Source of the DNA: Actinocrispum wychmicini | GTDB lineage: Bacteria; Actinomycetota; Actinomycetes; Mycobacteriales; Pseudonocardiaceae | Direction of reading: 5' to 3' | Assembly: GCF_004345645.1 (NCBI RefSeq) | Contig: NZ_SLWS01000006.1 | Coordinates: 372,001-436,000, forward strand | Length of the DNA stretch: 64,000 nt | Program-made: the position numbers and the translations under genes | Part shown: positions 1 through 8,284 of the stretch, one piece after another | Numbering within the stretch: position 1 is the first letter of the stretch | How the letters are laid out: every line of letters starts with the position of its first letter | The notes under the pieces: model-generated | The model's input: the letters and a program-made list of their open reading frames with translations, nothing else | What the model was told of the DNA's origin: nothing | Databases searched by the model: none

Positions 1-1
1 C

Positions 2-949
2 AAAACCACCGATACCCAGTTCGCTGGGTTCCTGCGCCCGGAGCTGTCCGCGCCGATCTTCGAAGAGGCGTACAAGGTCTCCGTCGTGCAGCAGCTTGTC
101 CAGCAGGTGCCCCTGGGTATCAACGGCCAGGCCATCCCGGTCGTGACCGGCAAGATGAGCGCCGGCTGGGTCACCGAAGGCGGGCAGAAGCCCGCCAGCA
201 ACGCCGCCGTCGGGTTGAAGACCATCGAGCCCAAGAAGATCGCAGCCATCGCTGTGGTCTCCGCCGAGGTTGTCCGCGCCAACCCCGCGAACTACATGAA
301 CCTCTTGCGCCCGCAGATCGGGGAGGCGTTTGCGCTCGCGTTCGACGCGGCTGCACTGTATGACCGTGGCCCGGACGGCACTGCGGGTGGCGGCCCGTTC
401 AGCACGTGGCTGTCCCAGACCACCAAGGCCGTGGACCTGGACAAGGAAGACCTCGCGGCGGCGAAGCCCCGCACCGTGCATTCCAACGTGGTCGCCGGCC
501 TGCGGGTCCTGGTCGACCGTGGCAAGAAGCTCACCGGGTTCGCGTTGGACGACAGCACCGAGCCGCTGTTCTTGGACGCCACGGACAAGAACGGGCGTCC
601 GATCTACATCGAGACCCCGTTGACCGAGACCACCCAGGCCGCCGCCCGGCCCGGCCGGTTGATCAACCGCCCCAGCTTCATGAACGAGCTGGTGGCCGAG
701 CCGGTCCCCGCTACCGTTAACACCAAGTACACGGTGGCGTTCGGCGGCAACTGGCGTCAGGCCGCCTGGGGTGTGGTCGGCGGCATCTCCTACGACGTGT
801 CCACCGAAGCCACCGTCACGATCAACGGCCAGCTCACCTCGCTGTGGGAGAAGAACCTGGTCGCGATCCGCGCCGAGGCCGAATACGGGTTCCTCGTCAA
901 CGACCCCGAGGCGTTCGTGAAGTACCAGTACACCACCCCGGCGGCCTGA
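2..949 (+). CDS. Phage major capsid protein, HK97 fold (5' partial)
   Basis: The frame is open from the window edge (first visible residues KTTDTQFAGFLRPELSAPIF), so the gene begins upstream; the GTG at 86 is internal. About 315 residues are visible. The pattern LRPE..APIFEEAYKVS, then QQVPLGINGQAIPV and GWVTEGGQKPASN, is typical of actinophage HK97-type capsid proteins, in which this part follows the scaffold/delta region. The C-terminus (FLVNDPEAFVKY) is the usual end. It forms the icosahedral shell. Its stop overlaps the next start (TGATG at 947-951), showing a compact late operon. Confidence 0.9.
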   Translation, partial: KTTDTQFAGFLRPELSAPIFEEAYKVSVVQQLVQQVPLGINGQAIPVVTGKMSAGWVTEGGQKPASNAAVGLKTIEPKKIAAIAVVSAEVVRANPANYMNLLRPQIGEAFALAFDAAALYDRGPDGTAGGGPFSTWLSQTTKAVDLDKEDLAAAKPRTVHSNVVAGLRVLVDRGKKLTGFALDDSTEPLFLDATDKNGRPIYIETPLTETTQAAARPGRLINRPSFMNELVAEPVPATVNTKYTVAFGGNWRQAAWGVVGGISYDVSTEATVTINGQLTSLWEKNLVAIRAEAEYGFLVNDPEAFVKYQYTTPAA

Positions 950-1221
950 TGGCCGCCCGCGACCACTACCAGCCGCCGGAAACGGTCCGCGCCCTGCTGC
1001 CCAACGGCATCGAGGTCACCGTCTCCGCCGAGCAGGCCCGCCTCTGTCACTACCCGATCGTGTCCGAAACGGCCGACACCGAAGGCGAGCAGCCGGAGAC
1101 CGATCCGCCGACTCCGGCTGACGTTCGTGCCTGGGCACAAGCCACCGGGATGGACTGCCCGGACAAGGGCCGGATTCCCGAACGCGTGACACAGGCGTAC
1201 CGCGACGCCCACAGCAACTAA
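949..1221 (+). CDS. Small phage protein with Lsr2-like C-terminal DNA-binding domain
   Basis: A 90-residue protein; the ATG at 949 overlaps the capsid stop. Residues 1-55 are acidic and unrecognised. Residues 57-88 (ADVRAWAQATGM, then DKGRIPERVTQAYRDAH) match the C-terminal domain of Lsr2, the actinobacterial H-NS-like nucleoid protein, whose (R)GRIP loop binds the minor groove of AT-rich DNA. The N-terminal Lsr2 dimerisation domain is absent. Its place between the capsid and head-tail adaptor genes suggests a virion or packaging role, or DNA binding late in infection; which one is unknown. Confidence 0.72.
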   Translation: MAARDHYQPPETVRALLPNGIEVTVSAEQARLCHYPIVSETADTEGEQPETDPPTPADVRAWAQATGMDCPDKGRIPERVTQAYRDAHSN

Positions 1222-1236
1222 CCAGGAAGGAACAGG

Positions 1237-1629
1237 GTGGCCTTCGCAGTCGCGAAAGACGTCCAGGACCGCCTGACCCGTGACCTGGACGAGAACGAGG
1301 CCCGGATCGTCACCACTCGCCTGGCCGACGCCGAGCTACTGATCACCGACAAGATCCCCGACCTCACCGATCGCGTCGCCACCGGGGTGCTCTCGAAAAA
1401 GACCGTGGTCATGGTCGAGTCCGACATGGTGCTGCGGCTGATCCGCAACCCCGAGGGCTACACCCAAGAGTCGGACGGGAACTACTCCTACATGATCTCC
1501 AGCCAGGTCGCCTCCGGGCGACTGGAGGTCACCGACACCGAATGGCACCTACTGGGCGTGCGGCGCGGCGCGTTCACCCTCACGCCCTACCAGCAACACC
1601 CTGTGCGGGAAACGGACACGTGGACATGA
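1237..1629 (+). CDS. Phage head-tail adaptor, Gp19/Gp15/Gp42-like
   Basis: A 130-residue protein starting at GTG 1237 behind an AGGAAGGAA ribosome site at about 1223-1232. The layout VAKDVQDRLTRDLDENEARI, ADAELLITDKIPD, VVMVESDMVLRLIRNPEGY, SDGNYSYM is characteristic of the Gp19/Gp15/Gp42 family, the first head-completion ring below the portal (HK97 gp6/SPP1 gp15 type). It is all-alpha with a short C-terminal tail. The stop overlaps the next ATG by 4 bases (1626-1629). Confidence 0.82.
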   Translation: MAFAVAKDVQDRLTRDLDENEARIVTTRLADAELLITDKIPDLTDRVATGVLSKKTVVMVESDMVLRLIRNPEGYTQESDGNYSYMISSQVASGRLEVTDTEWHLLGVRRGAFTLTPYQQHPVRETDTWT

Positions 1630-1979
1630 GCCTGCTCGACCGCGCCCACGAAGACATCCTCGTATTCCCCGAAGAGACCACAGTGGACTCCGACGGGAAC
1701 ATCATGACCCGCCCCTCACAGACCGGTATCCCCGCGCGGGCGGTGATTCAGATGCTGGCGCAGTCAGGGACTTCGGCGCGACGTTCGGAACAAGACAACG
1801 AAGGTTTCGAGTCCGAAGAGGTCTACCGACTGCGCTTCCCCCGATCCTTCCCCTATGTGTTGTCCGCGCAGGCGCGGATCGAGTGGCGCGGCCAGTACTG
1901 GGCCATCGTCGGCGAGGCCCGCCGCTACAACGGCTCCGCCCGCACCCGGCACATGGACTACACCATCCGCAGGACCTAA
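1626..1979 (+). CDS. Phage head-tail stopper/closure protein
   Basis: A 117-residue protein. The ATG at 1626 overlaps the preceding stop (ATGA), and the frame upstream of it is only antisense-like sequence. The protein looks like a small beta barrel (EVYRLRFPRSFPYVLSAQARIEWRGQYWAIVGEARRYNGS), as in SPP1 gp16/HK97 gp10-region stoppers that plug the connector until the tail binds. Position between adaptor and neck proteins supports this. Family assignment rests mainly on position and predicted fold. Confidence 0.66.
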   Translation: MSLLDRAHEDILVFPEETTVDSDGNIMTRPSQTGIPARAVIQMLAQSGTSARRSEQDNEGFESEEVYRLRFPRSFPYVLSAQARIEWRGQYWAIVGEARRYNGSARTRHMDYTIRRT

Positions 1980-1981
1980 CC

Positions 1982-2272
1982 ATGGCTGAGCGGCGCTACA
2001 GCAACCGCACCATCAACAGCATCATCGCCCACCTCGATGGCGTGACTGACGCGGTACACCACCGAGGCACGATCATTCGTGTTCGGGCCGAGGCGTTGTT
2101 GGAGACACACCGCGACAGCGGGCACGCCGAGATCGACATCACCCGCCACCAGGTCGACACCTTGGTGTCGTTGGTGGACGAAGCCGCCCTCAGTATCGAG
2201 TTCGGGCACATCCACAACAAGACCGGCCGCTACGTCCACGGCCTGTACATCATCACCCGGGCCGCCCACTAG
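1982..2272 (+). CDS. Phage neck/tail-connector protein, DUF5403-like
   Basis: A 96-residue protein starting at ATG 1982, two bases after the previous stop. The sequence VRAEALLETHRDSGHAEIDI followed by SLVDEAALSIEFGH and GLYIITRAAH resembles small actinophage proteins of the DUF5403/HK97 gp10-like group, found between the stopper and the tail terminator. The ending, with a beta strand carrying FGH and then G.Y..G.YII..A, is typical. Its likely role is in joining the head to the tail; this is family knowledge plus position. Confidence 0.66.
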   Translation: MAERRYSNRTINSIIAHLDGVTDAVHHRGTIIRVRAEALLETHRDSGHAEIDITRHQVDTLVSLVDEAALSIEFGHIHNKTGRYVHGLYIITRAAH

Positions 2273-2296
2273 CCCAGGGAGGGAGGTATCAGGCTC

Positions 2297-2719
2297 ATGG
2301 TGCAGCGCACCATGCCCCGCATCCAAGAAGTCCTTCTACCCGTCCTGAGGGCCGCCCTGCCCGGGGTGATGGTCATGTCCTGGATGCCAGACGTCGACCA
2401 CCGCACCTTCCCCAGCCTGAACATCCGCCGTCTGGGCGGTCTGCCCCGGGACGTGCGCCGGCTGGACCTGCCGGTCATCGAGATGACCGCCTACACCCGA
2501 GACGGCCTGATCGCCTGCGAGAACCTGTATCTCGACGCCCGCACCGTCATCTGGGACATGGTCCACCAGCAAACCGTGACACCCCAAGGGTATCTGCACA
2601 GCTTCTACGAAACGATGGGACCAACCCAGTTCGATTCCCCGTGGGATGACACGTGGCGGGTGCAGGGCCTCATCCAACTCGGCCTCCGACCACCCCGAGG
2701 AGACACCAGCAGCTCATGA
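2297..2719 (+). CDS. Phage tail terminator protein
   Basis: A 140-residue protein preceded by an AGGGAGGG ribosome site (2276-2283). Start at ATG 2297; ATG 2312 (MPRIQEVLL) is an alternative. Length, alpha/beta content and position immediately before the tail tube gene match tail terminators, which cap the tail tube and receive the head. Features include IQEVLLPVLRAALPGVMV near the start and a final WRVQGLIQLGLRPP. The stop overlaps the next ATG (2716-2719). Confidence 0.66.
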   Translation: MVQRTMPRIQEVLLPVLRAALPGVMVMSWMPDVDHRTFPSLNIRRLGGLPRDVRRLDLPVIEMTAYTRDGLIACENLYLDARTVIWDMVHQQTVTPQGYLHSFYETMGPTQFDSPWDDTWRVQGLIQLGLRPPRGDTSSS

Positions 2720-3309
2720 CGATCAACGACAACGCTGTGTTGACCGCCAGTAGGGGCTTCATCTTCACCGCCCCCGCCGGCACCGCTGCCCCGACCGCGG
2801 CGGTGATCGACGCGTTCACGCCCACCACCACCCTGTCCGGCTGGATCAGCGTCGGGCACACCAGCGAGAAAGACCTACCGGAGTTCGGGTTCGACGGTGG
2901 CGGCAGCGAAGTCCGCGGCACCTGGGCCAACAAAGCCCTGCGATCGGTCGAGACCGAGACCCCCGTGGACTTCGTCAACTTCACCCTGCAACAGTTCGAC
3001 AGCCACGCGTTGGAGCTGTACTACGGCGTACAGAACGCGTCCACCGAACCCGGTGTGTTCGCGGTCCGCCGCACCGCCACCAAAATGCCCAACCAGGCCC
3101 TATTGATCGTGGTCGTCGACGGACCCACGTCGATCGCGTTCTACGCCGGCAAAACCACCATCCGCCGCCAAGACGCCGTCGCGTTAGCCACCGACGAGTT
3201 CGGCAACCTGCCGGTTCGGGCCACGATCCTGGACGACGGCACCGCGGACCTGATCCGGTGGATCAGCTTGGACACCGGCATCAATCCAGTGCCACCAACT
3301 CAGGCGTGA
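2716..3309 (+). CDS. Phage major tail (tube) protein
   Basis: A 197-residue protein; ATG 2716 overlaps the tail terminator stop. It begins NDNAVLTASRGFIFTAPAGT and contains GWISVGHTSEKDLPEFGFDG, a pattern typical of actinophage major tail proteins, which form the hexameric rings of the siphovirus tail tube. It is the last gene before a reverse-strand accessory gene, and the tail operon resumes at 3910. It is probably highly expressed as a structural protein. Confidence 0.8.
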   Translation: MTINDNAVLTASRGFIFTAPAGTAAPTAAVIDAFTPTTTLSGWISVGHTSEKDLPEFGFDGGGSEVRGTWANKALRSVETETPVDFVNFTLQQFDSHALELYYGVQNASTEPGVFAVRRTATKMPNQALLIVVVDGPTSIAFYAGKTTIRRQDAVALATDEFGNLPVRATILDDGTADLIRWISLDTGINPVPPTQA

Positions 3310-3325
3310 TAGCTGCTCCAAGACA

Positions 3326-3646
3326 CTACAACGCCTCGTCTTCAGCAGAGCTATCGTCACCGATGTCCTCAACACTAGGCAGATCCTGGACCTGGCTATC
3401 CTCGATGCCGACCTGCGAAGATTCATCGACGGTGTCCGCAGGCGGGAGGTTGGCTCCCCGTTCCTTGAACGGAGCGGTCAGGATCGTGACGATTGCTGAG
3501 GCCAAGCCCTGGATCACGCTTACGACAAACTCAGCTAGGGCCTGGATGATGAGTTCACGGGGCGTGGAGGGATCTGCGCCCCGAAGTGCAACGTAAAGAA
3601 GTGCCACTAGCGTGGTGCAGACAATCAGAAGCGCCAACCAGTCCAT
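3326..3646 (-). CDS. Small acidic membrane protein, candidate prophage moron
   Basis: A 106-residue protein on the strand opposite to the tail operon, between tail tube and chaperone genes. Residues 4-23 form a membrane helix and 32-58 a second long hydrophobic/amphipathic helix (ELIIQALAEFVVSVIQ, then IVTILTAPF). The C-terminal 45 residues are acidic (SVEDIGDDSSAEDEAL). No family is recognised. Orientation, its own promoter (3685-3713) and insertion inside a late operon are hallmarks of a moron, a gene expressed from the prophage that often alters the host surface or excludes other phages. Function is not shown by the sequence. Confidence 0.6.
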   Translation of the reverse strand: MDWLALLIVCTTLVALLYVALRGADPSTPRELIIQALAEFVVSVIQGLASAIVTILTAPFKERGANLPPADTVDESSQVGIEDSQVQDLPSVEDIGDDSSAEDEAL

Positions 3647-3684
3647 GCATGGACAGTACTGGGCAGACTTCGACCTATAAGTCG

Positions 3685-3713
3685 ACGCTACGCAGTTCGA
3701 CAGGTCTTGTCAA
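3685..3713 (-). promoter_or_regulatory. Promoter for the antisense membrane-protein gene
   Basis: On the minus strand TTGACA (3713-3708), a 17-base spacer and TAGCGT (3690-3685, fits TAnnnT) form a good sigma-70/HrdB-type promoter about 40 bases before the ATG at 3646. The 260-base gap 3647-3909 is richer in A/T than its flanks. The + strand tail operon resumes with AAAGG at 3900-3904 before TTG 3910, so transcription on that strand must cross this gap. Confidence 0.55.
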
Positions 3714-3909
3714 CCGCTTATCGTCCCAGCCGGGCACTCCAGCGAATACCGGATTTCGGCGGGGTGTCTTTTTGTCCTAATTGCACCTTCTTAGCTACAC
3801 AAAACCGCAGGTCGCAACCGTTTGTGAAATGAATCACTATTCGACTTGGGTTTGATGATTTGATCAAGGAAAACTATTCACAGCGGAGATCACCAACGAA
3901 AGGTCCGCG

Positions 3910-4284
3910 TTGAAGTCGAACTTGTACAGCCTTGCCGATCTGCGAACAGACCTTGATCGCGAGTTCGCCCCGCTGGAACTGGACCTGGGGTCCGGTCGGG
4001 TGGTGTTGCGGAACTTGATGCGGATCAACGACAACGACCGCACCTGTGTGCTTCAGGCGTTGCAGCAGCTTGAAGACATCGACACCGACGAGAACGAGAC
4101 CAACCTCAACGACGTCACCCTGCTGGCCGAGTCGGTCGAGTTCATCCTGCGGACCGTGACCGCTGATGGTCGCGGTGACGCCCTGATCACCGCGTTGGGT
4201 GGGGACATGCTGCTCGGGATGAAGATCATCGAGAAGTGGTCGGAGGCGACCCAGGCCCCGGAAGCGCCAGTCTCGCCGGCCTGA
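3910..4284 (+). CDS. Phage tail assembly chaperone G
   Basis: A 124-residue protein with a TTG start at 3910 behind CGAAAGG. It is acidic (LEDIDTDENETNLNDVTLLA), with the size and position, between tail tube and tape measure, of lambda gpG-like chaperones. These keep the tape measure soluble during tail assembly. Its 3' end overlaps the next frame, which lies at -1, as expected for G/GT programmed frameshifting. Confidence 0.78.
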   Translation: MKSNLYSLADLRTDLDREFAPLELDLGSGRVVLRNLMRINDNDRTCVLQALQQLEDIDTDENETNLNDVTLLAESVEFILRTVTADGRGDALITALGGDMLLGMKIIEKWSEATQAPEAPVSPA

Positions 4285-4679
4285 TCGACAAGGCGGGCGA
4301 GGAAATCCTCGCTGATCTCCAGCACTACTACCAGGTCGACCTGCGGGACGTGCTCGTCGAGGGCTCCGGGCTGACTGCGCGGCGGGCCTTAGCGTTGGTG
4401 CGGCAGTTGCCGCCGGAGTCCGCGACCGCCGCCATGTTGCGCGGCGGCCCGGAGTTCCGGGGCTGGGGGCCGGACCGGTACCTGACCGCGCTGCTGATCG
4501 ACGCGGTGCAAGCCAACACGTACGCGTTCATCGCCGCGAACTCGAAACGCAAACCCCCACCACCCCACCCGATCGAACGCCCCGATAACCGGCCGCAACG
4601 GCGTGGGGGTGGGTTCGCCGCGATGGCCGCCGATCGGATCGCCGCTGTAAGGCGCGCTAAGCAACAGGAAGGGCAGTAA
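4236..4679 (+). CDS. Tail assembly chaperone GT frameshift extension
   Basis: This frame lies at -1 relative to the chaperone G gene and overlaps its last 49 bases. It has no convincing ribosome site, so it is most likely made as a C-terminal extension of G. The extension begins near LAGLIDKAGEEILADLQHYY, contains RDVLVEGSGLTARRALALVR and RYLTALLIDAVQANTYAFIA, and ends in a basic tail (AADRIAAVRRAKQ). This is the usual pattern of actinophage T domains. The tape measure gene follows after 6 bases. The coordinate 4236 is only the first in-frame start-like codon, not a claimed start. Confidence 0.75.
   Translation: MVGGDPGPGSASLAGLIDKAGEEILADLQHYYQVDLRDVLVEGSGLTARRALALVRQLPPESATAAMLRGGPEFRGWGPDRYLTALLIDAVQANTYAFIAANSKRKPPPPHPIERPDNRPQRRGGGFAAMAADRIAAVRRAKQQEGQ
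4251..4266 (+). other. Probable -1 programmed frameshift region
   Basis: The G frame (codons CAG GCC CCG GAA) and the -1 frame overlap here. The tract GGCCCCGGAA at 4254-4263 would let a Pro-tRNA on CCG re-pair with CCC. It is not a canonical XXXYYYZ heptamer, so the exact slip site is unresolved. The -1 frame is also open for some way upstream, which leaves other sites possible. Confidence 0.4.
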
Positions 4680-4685
4680 CCCGAC

Positions 4686-7451
4686 ATGACCGGTCCTCGG
4701 GCGCGGGTGGTCGACCGCGTCTCTGTGCGGGTATTGCCCGACACCAGCAAGTTCGCCGCCGAGCTGCGGGCGCAGTTGACCAGGATCACCCGGGGGATGG
4801 ACGTCCGGATTCCGGTCAAGGTCGACACCAAGGGTGTGGCCGCTGCCGCGGCGAAGATCAAGGCCGAGTTGCCGCGCGATCCGTGGGACATCACGCCGAA
4901 CTTCACCCTGGACCTCGGGCCGACCGAGCGCCTGATCGCCCGCATCATCACCGGCCTGCACGGGGCGACTGAGCAGGCTAAGCGGTTCGCTCAAGGCGGT
5001 AAGGAAGCCGCCGGACATCTGCTGACGGTGGCTAAGCGGTCGGTCAACATCCGTCAGCACTGGCGCGGTATCGGCGCCGGGATCACCAGCGCGGCCGGTC
5101 GGCTACGGGACGTCAAGGCCGACGGGTTTTACCGCAACTTCCTGCGGGTCGGGGACGCCATTGCGGGCGCCACCTCGAAACTGTTCCGGTTCGCCGCTGC
5201 CGCTGGCCACGCCCTCGGCCGGTTGGGCAGCGGCGCGGCGACCGGCGCCAAGAACGCGCTCGCCGGGATCGCCGCCGCCATCGGCAAGGTGACCTCCGCG
5301 CTGGGCAACCTCGGCCGGACCGGGCTCATCGCCCTCGCGGTGTTCGGCTTAGCCGCGCCAGCCGTCGGTGCGATCGCCACCCTCCTGGCTGGGTTGCCGT
5401 CGCTGGGGGCGGCGGCCGGCGCCGGGTTCGCCGCGGTCGCGTTGGGGATGGACGGCATCAAGAAAGCCGCCTCCCAGCTCCGCCCGCAAGTCGACAGCCT
5501 CAAAGCCTCACTATCCGCAACCTTCCAAAAGGGCTTGACCCCGGTCTTCAAGGAACTCGGCGCGGTGTTTCCCGTGCTGGACAAAGGCTTAACCACCGTC
5601 GCGGGCGGCCTGATCGTGATGGCCAAAAGCTTCACCGACGTGGTGACCTCCACACAGGGCCTCACCCAAATCCAGTCCATCCTGAACAACACCGGCAAGT
5701 TCTTCCGCGACCTCGCCCCGATGGTCCGCGATGGCACCAGCGCGTTCCTCACCCTCGCCGACGCCGGTGCGAAACAGTTCGGGCTGCTCGCGGGGGTACT
5801 CAACACCTTCGCCGCGGACTTCCGCGCTGCGGTCGAACGGGTTACGTCGGATGGCAGCTTCGCGTCCGGCATGCAGGGCCTGGCCGCTGTCGTGGGCTCG
5901 GTCCTGGCCCTGTTCGTCCGACTGTTCGAGGCCGGCGTGCGGGTGATGGGCCAGGTCGGCGGCCCGATCGCCACCCTGATCACCTCACTCGGTGACGCGC
6001 TGATCGCCCTCATGCCCGCCTTGGTGTCGATCACCACCCTGTTCGCGACCGTGCTGACAGTGGCGCTGGACGCGCTCACCCCGATGATCGAAGCACTCAC
6101 CCCGTCCTTCCAACAGCTCGCCGACGCGGTGGGCACCCTGCTGGTCGGGGCGATCGAGGCGGTCCGGCCGGTGCTGGTGCCGCTCGCCCACACCCTCGGC
6201 CCGCTCCTGGTGGCCGCGGTCCAAGCGGTGACACCGGTACTGGTCGCCTTGGCGCGGATTCTCACCGACCTCCTGGTGATGGCGCTGAAAGCAGTCCAGC
6301 CGATCCTGCCACCCCTGATCGAGTTCCTGACCCAGCTGGGTCAGCTTATCGGCAAGTTCCTCCTGGACGCGTTCACCAAACTCCAGCCGTTGCTCCAACT
6401 GTTCTTTGACTTCCTGGCCCAGTTGTTCACCGCCCTGCAACCCCTGCTGCCCGCGTTGACCCAACTCGCCACGCAAGTGCTGCAGGGGCTACTGGACATC
6501 CTCACCCCGCTGCTGCCGCCCTTGATGCAACTGGCCCAGCTGGTGTTCCCCGCGATCATCAGCATCGTCCAGGCCGTGATACCGGTGATCACCCAGGTCC
6601 TGTCCGTGCTGGGCGAACTGATCCCCGCGGTGGTCAAGATCGCCGAAGTACTCGTCCCGATCTTCCAAGGGATCTTCGACATCGTCCAACGCGTCTGGCC
6701 GGGCATCAAGGACATCATCGAGGGCGCGATGCACGCGATCAAAGGCGTGATCGACCTGGTGATGGGCATCATCACCGGGGACTGGTCGCGCGCCTGGGAC
6801 GGCATCAAATCGATTCTGTCCGGCGCCTGGGAGTTGCTTAAGGGTGGGGTGAAGCTAGGGATTGACGCGGTTGTGGCGTTGTTTGTTGATCTGCCGGGCG
6901 CGATCCTGCGCGCCTTGGGCGACCTCGGGGGCCTGCTGCTGGAAGCCGGCAAGGCGATCCTGCAAGGACTCTGGGACGGCATCAAATGGGTCTGGAACAA
7001 GGTCATGGACTTCTTCAGCAGCATCGGCAGCTGGATCGCTGACCACAAAGGACCCCTGTCCTACGACAAGCGGCTGTTGATCCCTGCCGGTAAGGCCATC
7101 ATGCAGGGCCTCGCTGACGGGCTGTCGGACGGGTTCGACGACGTGCAACGCCTCGTGTCCGGCATGAGCGGACAGCTGGCCGGGTCGTTCACCACAAGCA
7201 GCCGGTGGGGCGCTGACTGGGCACACGGCATCGAAGACAGCATGCCCCCGGCGCTCCGTGCGCTGGACAAGGTCGCGTCCACCGGGTCGATCTCAGCCCA
7301 ATGGCAGGCCCAGATCAACAACGACCCCCAATTCGGCGACATCGGCGACCGCGTGGCCGCCGCCTTAGCCGGCTGGAGCGTCCAGCTCGACGGCACCGGC
7401 CTGGCCCGCCTGGTGAACAAGTCCAACCTGAGGAAAGCGAGACGAGGCTAG
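4686..7451 (+). CDS. Phage tape measure protein
   Basis: A 921-residue protein, the longest gene in the prophage, placed directly after the chaperones. It has an N-terminal tail-tube-binding part (RVSVRVLPDTSKFAAELRAQ), Ala/Gly-rich hydrophobic stretches around residues 210-260, and long Leu/Pro-rich amphipathic helices across the middle (for example VLVPLAHTLGPLLVAAVQ). The C-terminal region (GPLSYDKRLLIPAGKAIMQG) is conserved in tape measures of actinophages. It sets tail length and is ejected with the DNA. The frame is intact; no lysozyme or peptidase domain is evident. Confidence 0.93.
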   Translation: MTGPRARVVDRVSVRVLPDTSKFAAELRAQLTRITRGMDVRIPVKVDTKGVAAAAAKIKAELPRDPWDITPNFTLDLGPTERLIARIITGLHGATEQAKRFAQGGKEAAGHLLTVAKRSVNIRQHWRGIGAGITSAAGRLRDVKADGFYRNFLRVGDAIAGATSKLFRFAAAAGHALGRLGSGAATGAKNALAGIAAAIGKVTSALGNLGRTGLIALAVFGLAAPAVGAIATLLAGLPSLGAAAGAGFAAVALGMDGIKKAASQLRPQVDSLKASLSATFQKGLTPVFKELGAVFPVLDKGLTTVAGGLIVMAKSFTDVVTSTQGLTQIQSILNNTGKFFRDLAPMVRDGTSAFLTLADAGAKQFGLLAGVLNTFAADFRAAVERVTSDGSFASGMQGLAAVVGSVLALFVRLFEAGVRVMGQVGGPIATLITSLGDALIALMPALVSITTLFATVLTVALDALTPMIEALTPSFQQLADAVGTLLVGAIEAVRPVLVPLAHTLGPLLVAAVQAVTPVLVALARILTDLLVMALKAVQPILPPLIEFLTQLGQLIGKFLLDAFTKLQPLLQLFFDFLAQLFTALQPLLPALTQLATQVLQGLLDILTPLLPPLMQLAQLVFPAIISIVQAVIPVITQVLSVLGELIPAVVKIAEVLVPIFQGIFDIVQRVWPGIKDIIEGAMHAIKGVIDLVMGIITGDWSRAWDGIKSILSGAWELLKGGVKLGIDAVVALFVDLPGAILRALGDLGGLLLEAGKAILQGLWDGIKWVWNKVMDFFSSIGSWIADHKGPLSYDKRLLIPAGKAIMQGLADGLSDGFDDVQRLVSGMSGQLAGSFTTSSRWGADWAHGIEDSMPPALRALDKVASTGSISAQWQAQINNDPQFGDIGDRVAAALAGWSVQLDGTGLARLVNKSNLRKARRG

Positions 7452-8279
7452 GTGAGTACGTGGTATCTCGGCCCAGACGGCGACCTGCGCGCCCTGCCGG
7501 TGCCGGAACGCGACCCCAGCATGGACGTGGTCCGCTACGGCGGCATCCACCAGGCCCTGTCCGGCGCGCGAACCATGGACGTCACCGGCCACCGCACCGA
7601 ATACAGCTTCGCCTACCGGCTGCTGGACGCCGAGGAGTACGCCTGGCTGGAAGCCCTGGCATCCAGCCACATCCCCGGCCCCCTGAGGTTGCTCACCCCG
7701 TTCAAACGCAACCGGCTCACTGCCCAAGCCGCCTCACTAATCCCGGCTAGTGGTGGGTCGGTGGGGGCCAGTCTGCCGGGCTTGTGGAACTGGGAACCCG
7801 ACTGGCCGGCTACCGCGCCCGGCGCGCGGTCCCTGCGCTGGACCTCCTACCCAGCCGGCGCCGTGCTCCGGCTGGATGCCGACCGGCGATGCCCCGTCCT
7901 GCCAGACGAATCGATCACCGCGTCCCTCTACGCCCGCACCGATACCGGCACGGTGGCCGTGGAACTCACCACGACCGCCTACGACCGGACAGGCACCATC
8001 CTGGGGGACAACAGCCACGACGACACCGTGCCCACCGACTGGTACCGCATGGCGTTCTCCTGGACGCCCCCACCCGGCACAGCCACCGTCGACGTCACGC
8101 TCACCATCCCTACCGGGCCGGTGCCGATCCGGCTGGCCGCCGCCCAACTCGAACCCGGTGACGTGGCCACCGACTGGCAGCACGGCGGAGGGGCACCACG
8201 CGTACTGATCGACCAACTCACCACCACCTCCCCGCGATTTCCGCTAGTGGACTGCACCTTGACCTTATTGGAGGCTTAG
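7452..8279 (+). CDS. Distal tail protein with a jelly-roll (carbohydrate-binding-like) domain
   Basis: A 275-residue protein; GTG 7452 directly follows the tape measure stop. Residues 1-90 look like a distal tail (Dit/gp58-like) N-terminal domain (STWYLGPDGDLRALPVPERD). Residues 100-245 form a beta-sandwich resembling phage carbohydrate-binding modules (SITASLYARTDTGTVAVELT, then QLEPGDVATDW). The C-terminus (RFPLVDCTLTLLEA) closes the Dit domain. It connects the tail tube to the baseplate and may bind host wall glycans. Confidence 0.75.
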   Translation: MSTWYLGPDGDLRALPVPERDPSMDVVRYGGIHQALSGARTMDVTGHRTEYSFAYRLLDAEEYAWLEALASSHIPGPLRLLTPFKRNRLTAQAASLIPASGGSVGASLPGLWNWEPDWPATAPGARSLRWTSYPAGAVLRLDADRRCPVLPDESITASLYARTDTGTVAVELTTTAYDRTGTILGDNSHDDTVPTDWYRMAFSWTPPPGTATVDVTLTIPTGPVPIRLAAAQLEPGDVATDWQHGGGAPRVLIDQLTTTSPRFPLVDCTLTLLEA

Positions 8280-8284
8280 CACCC

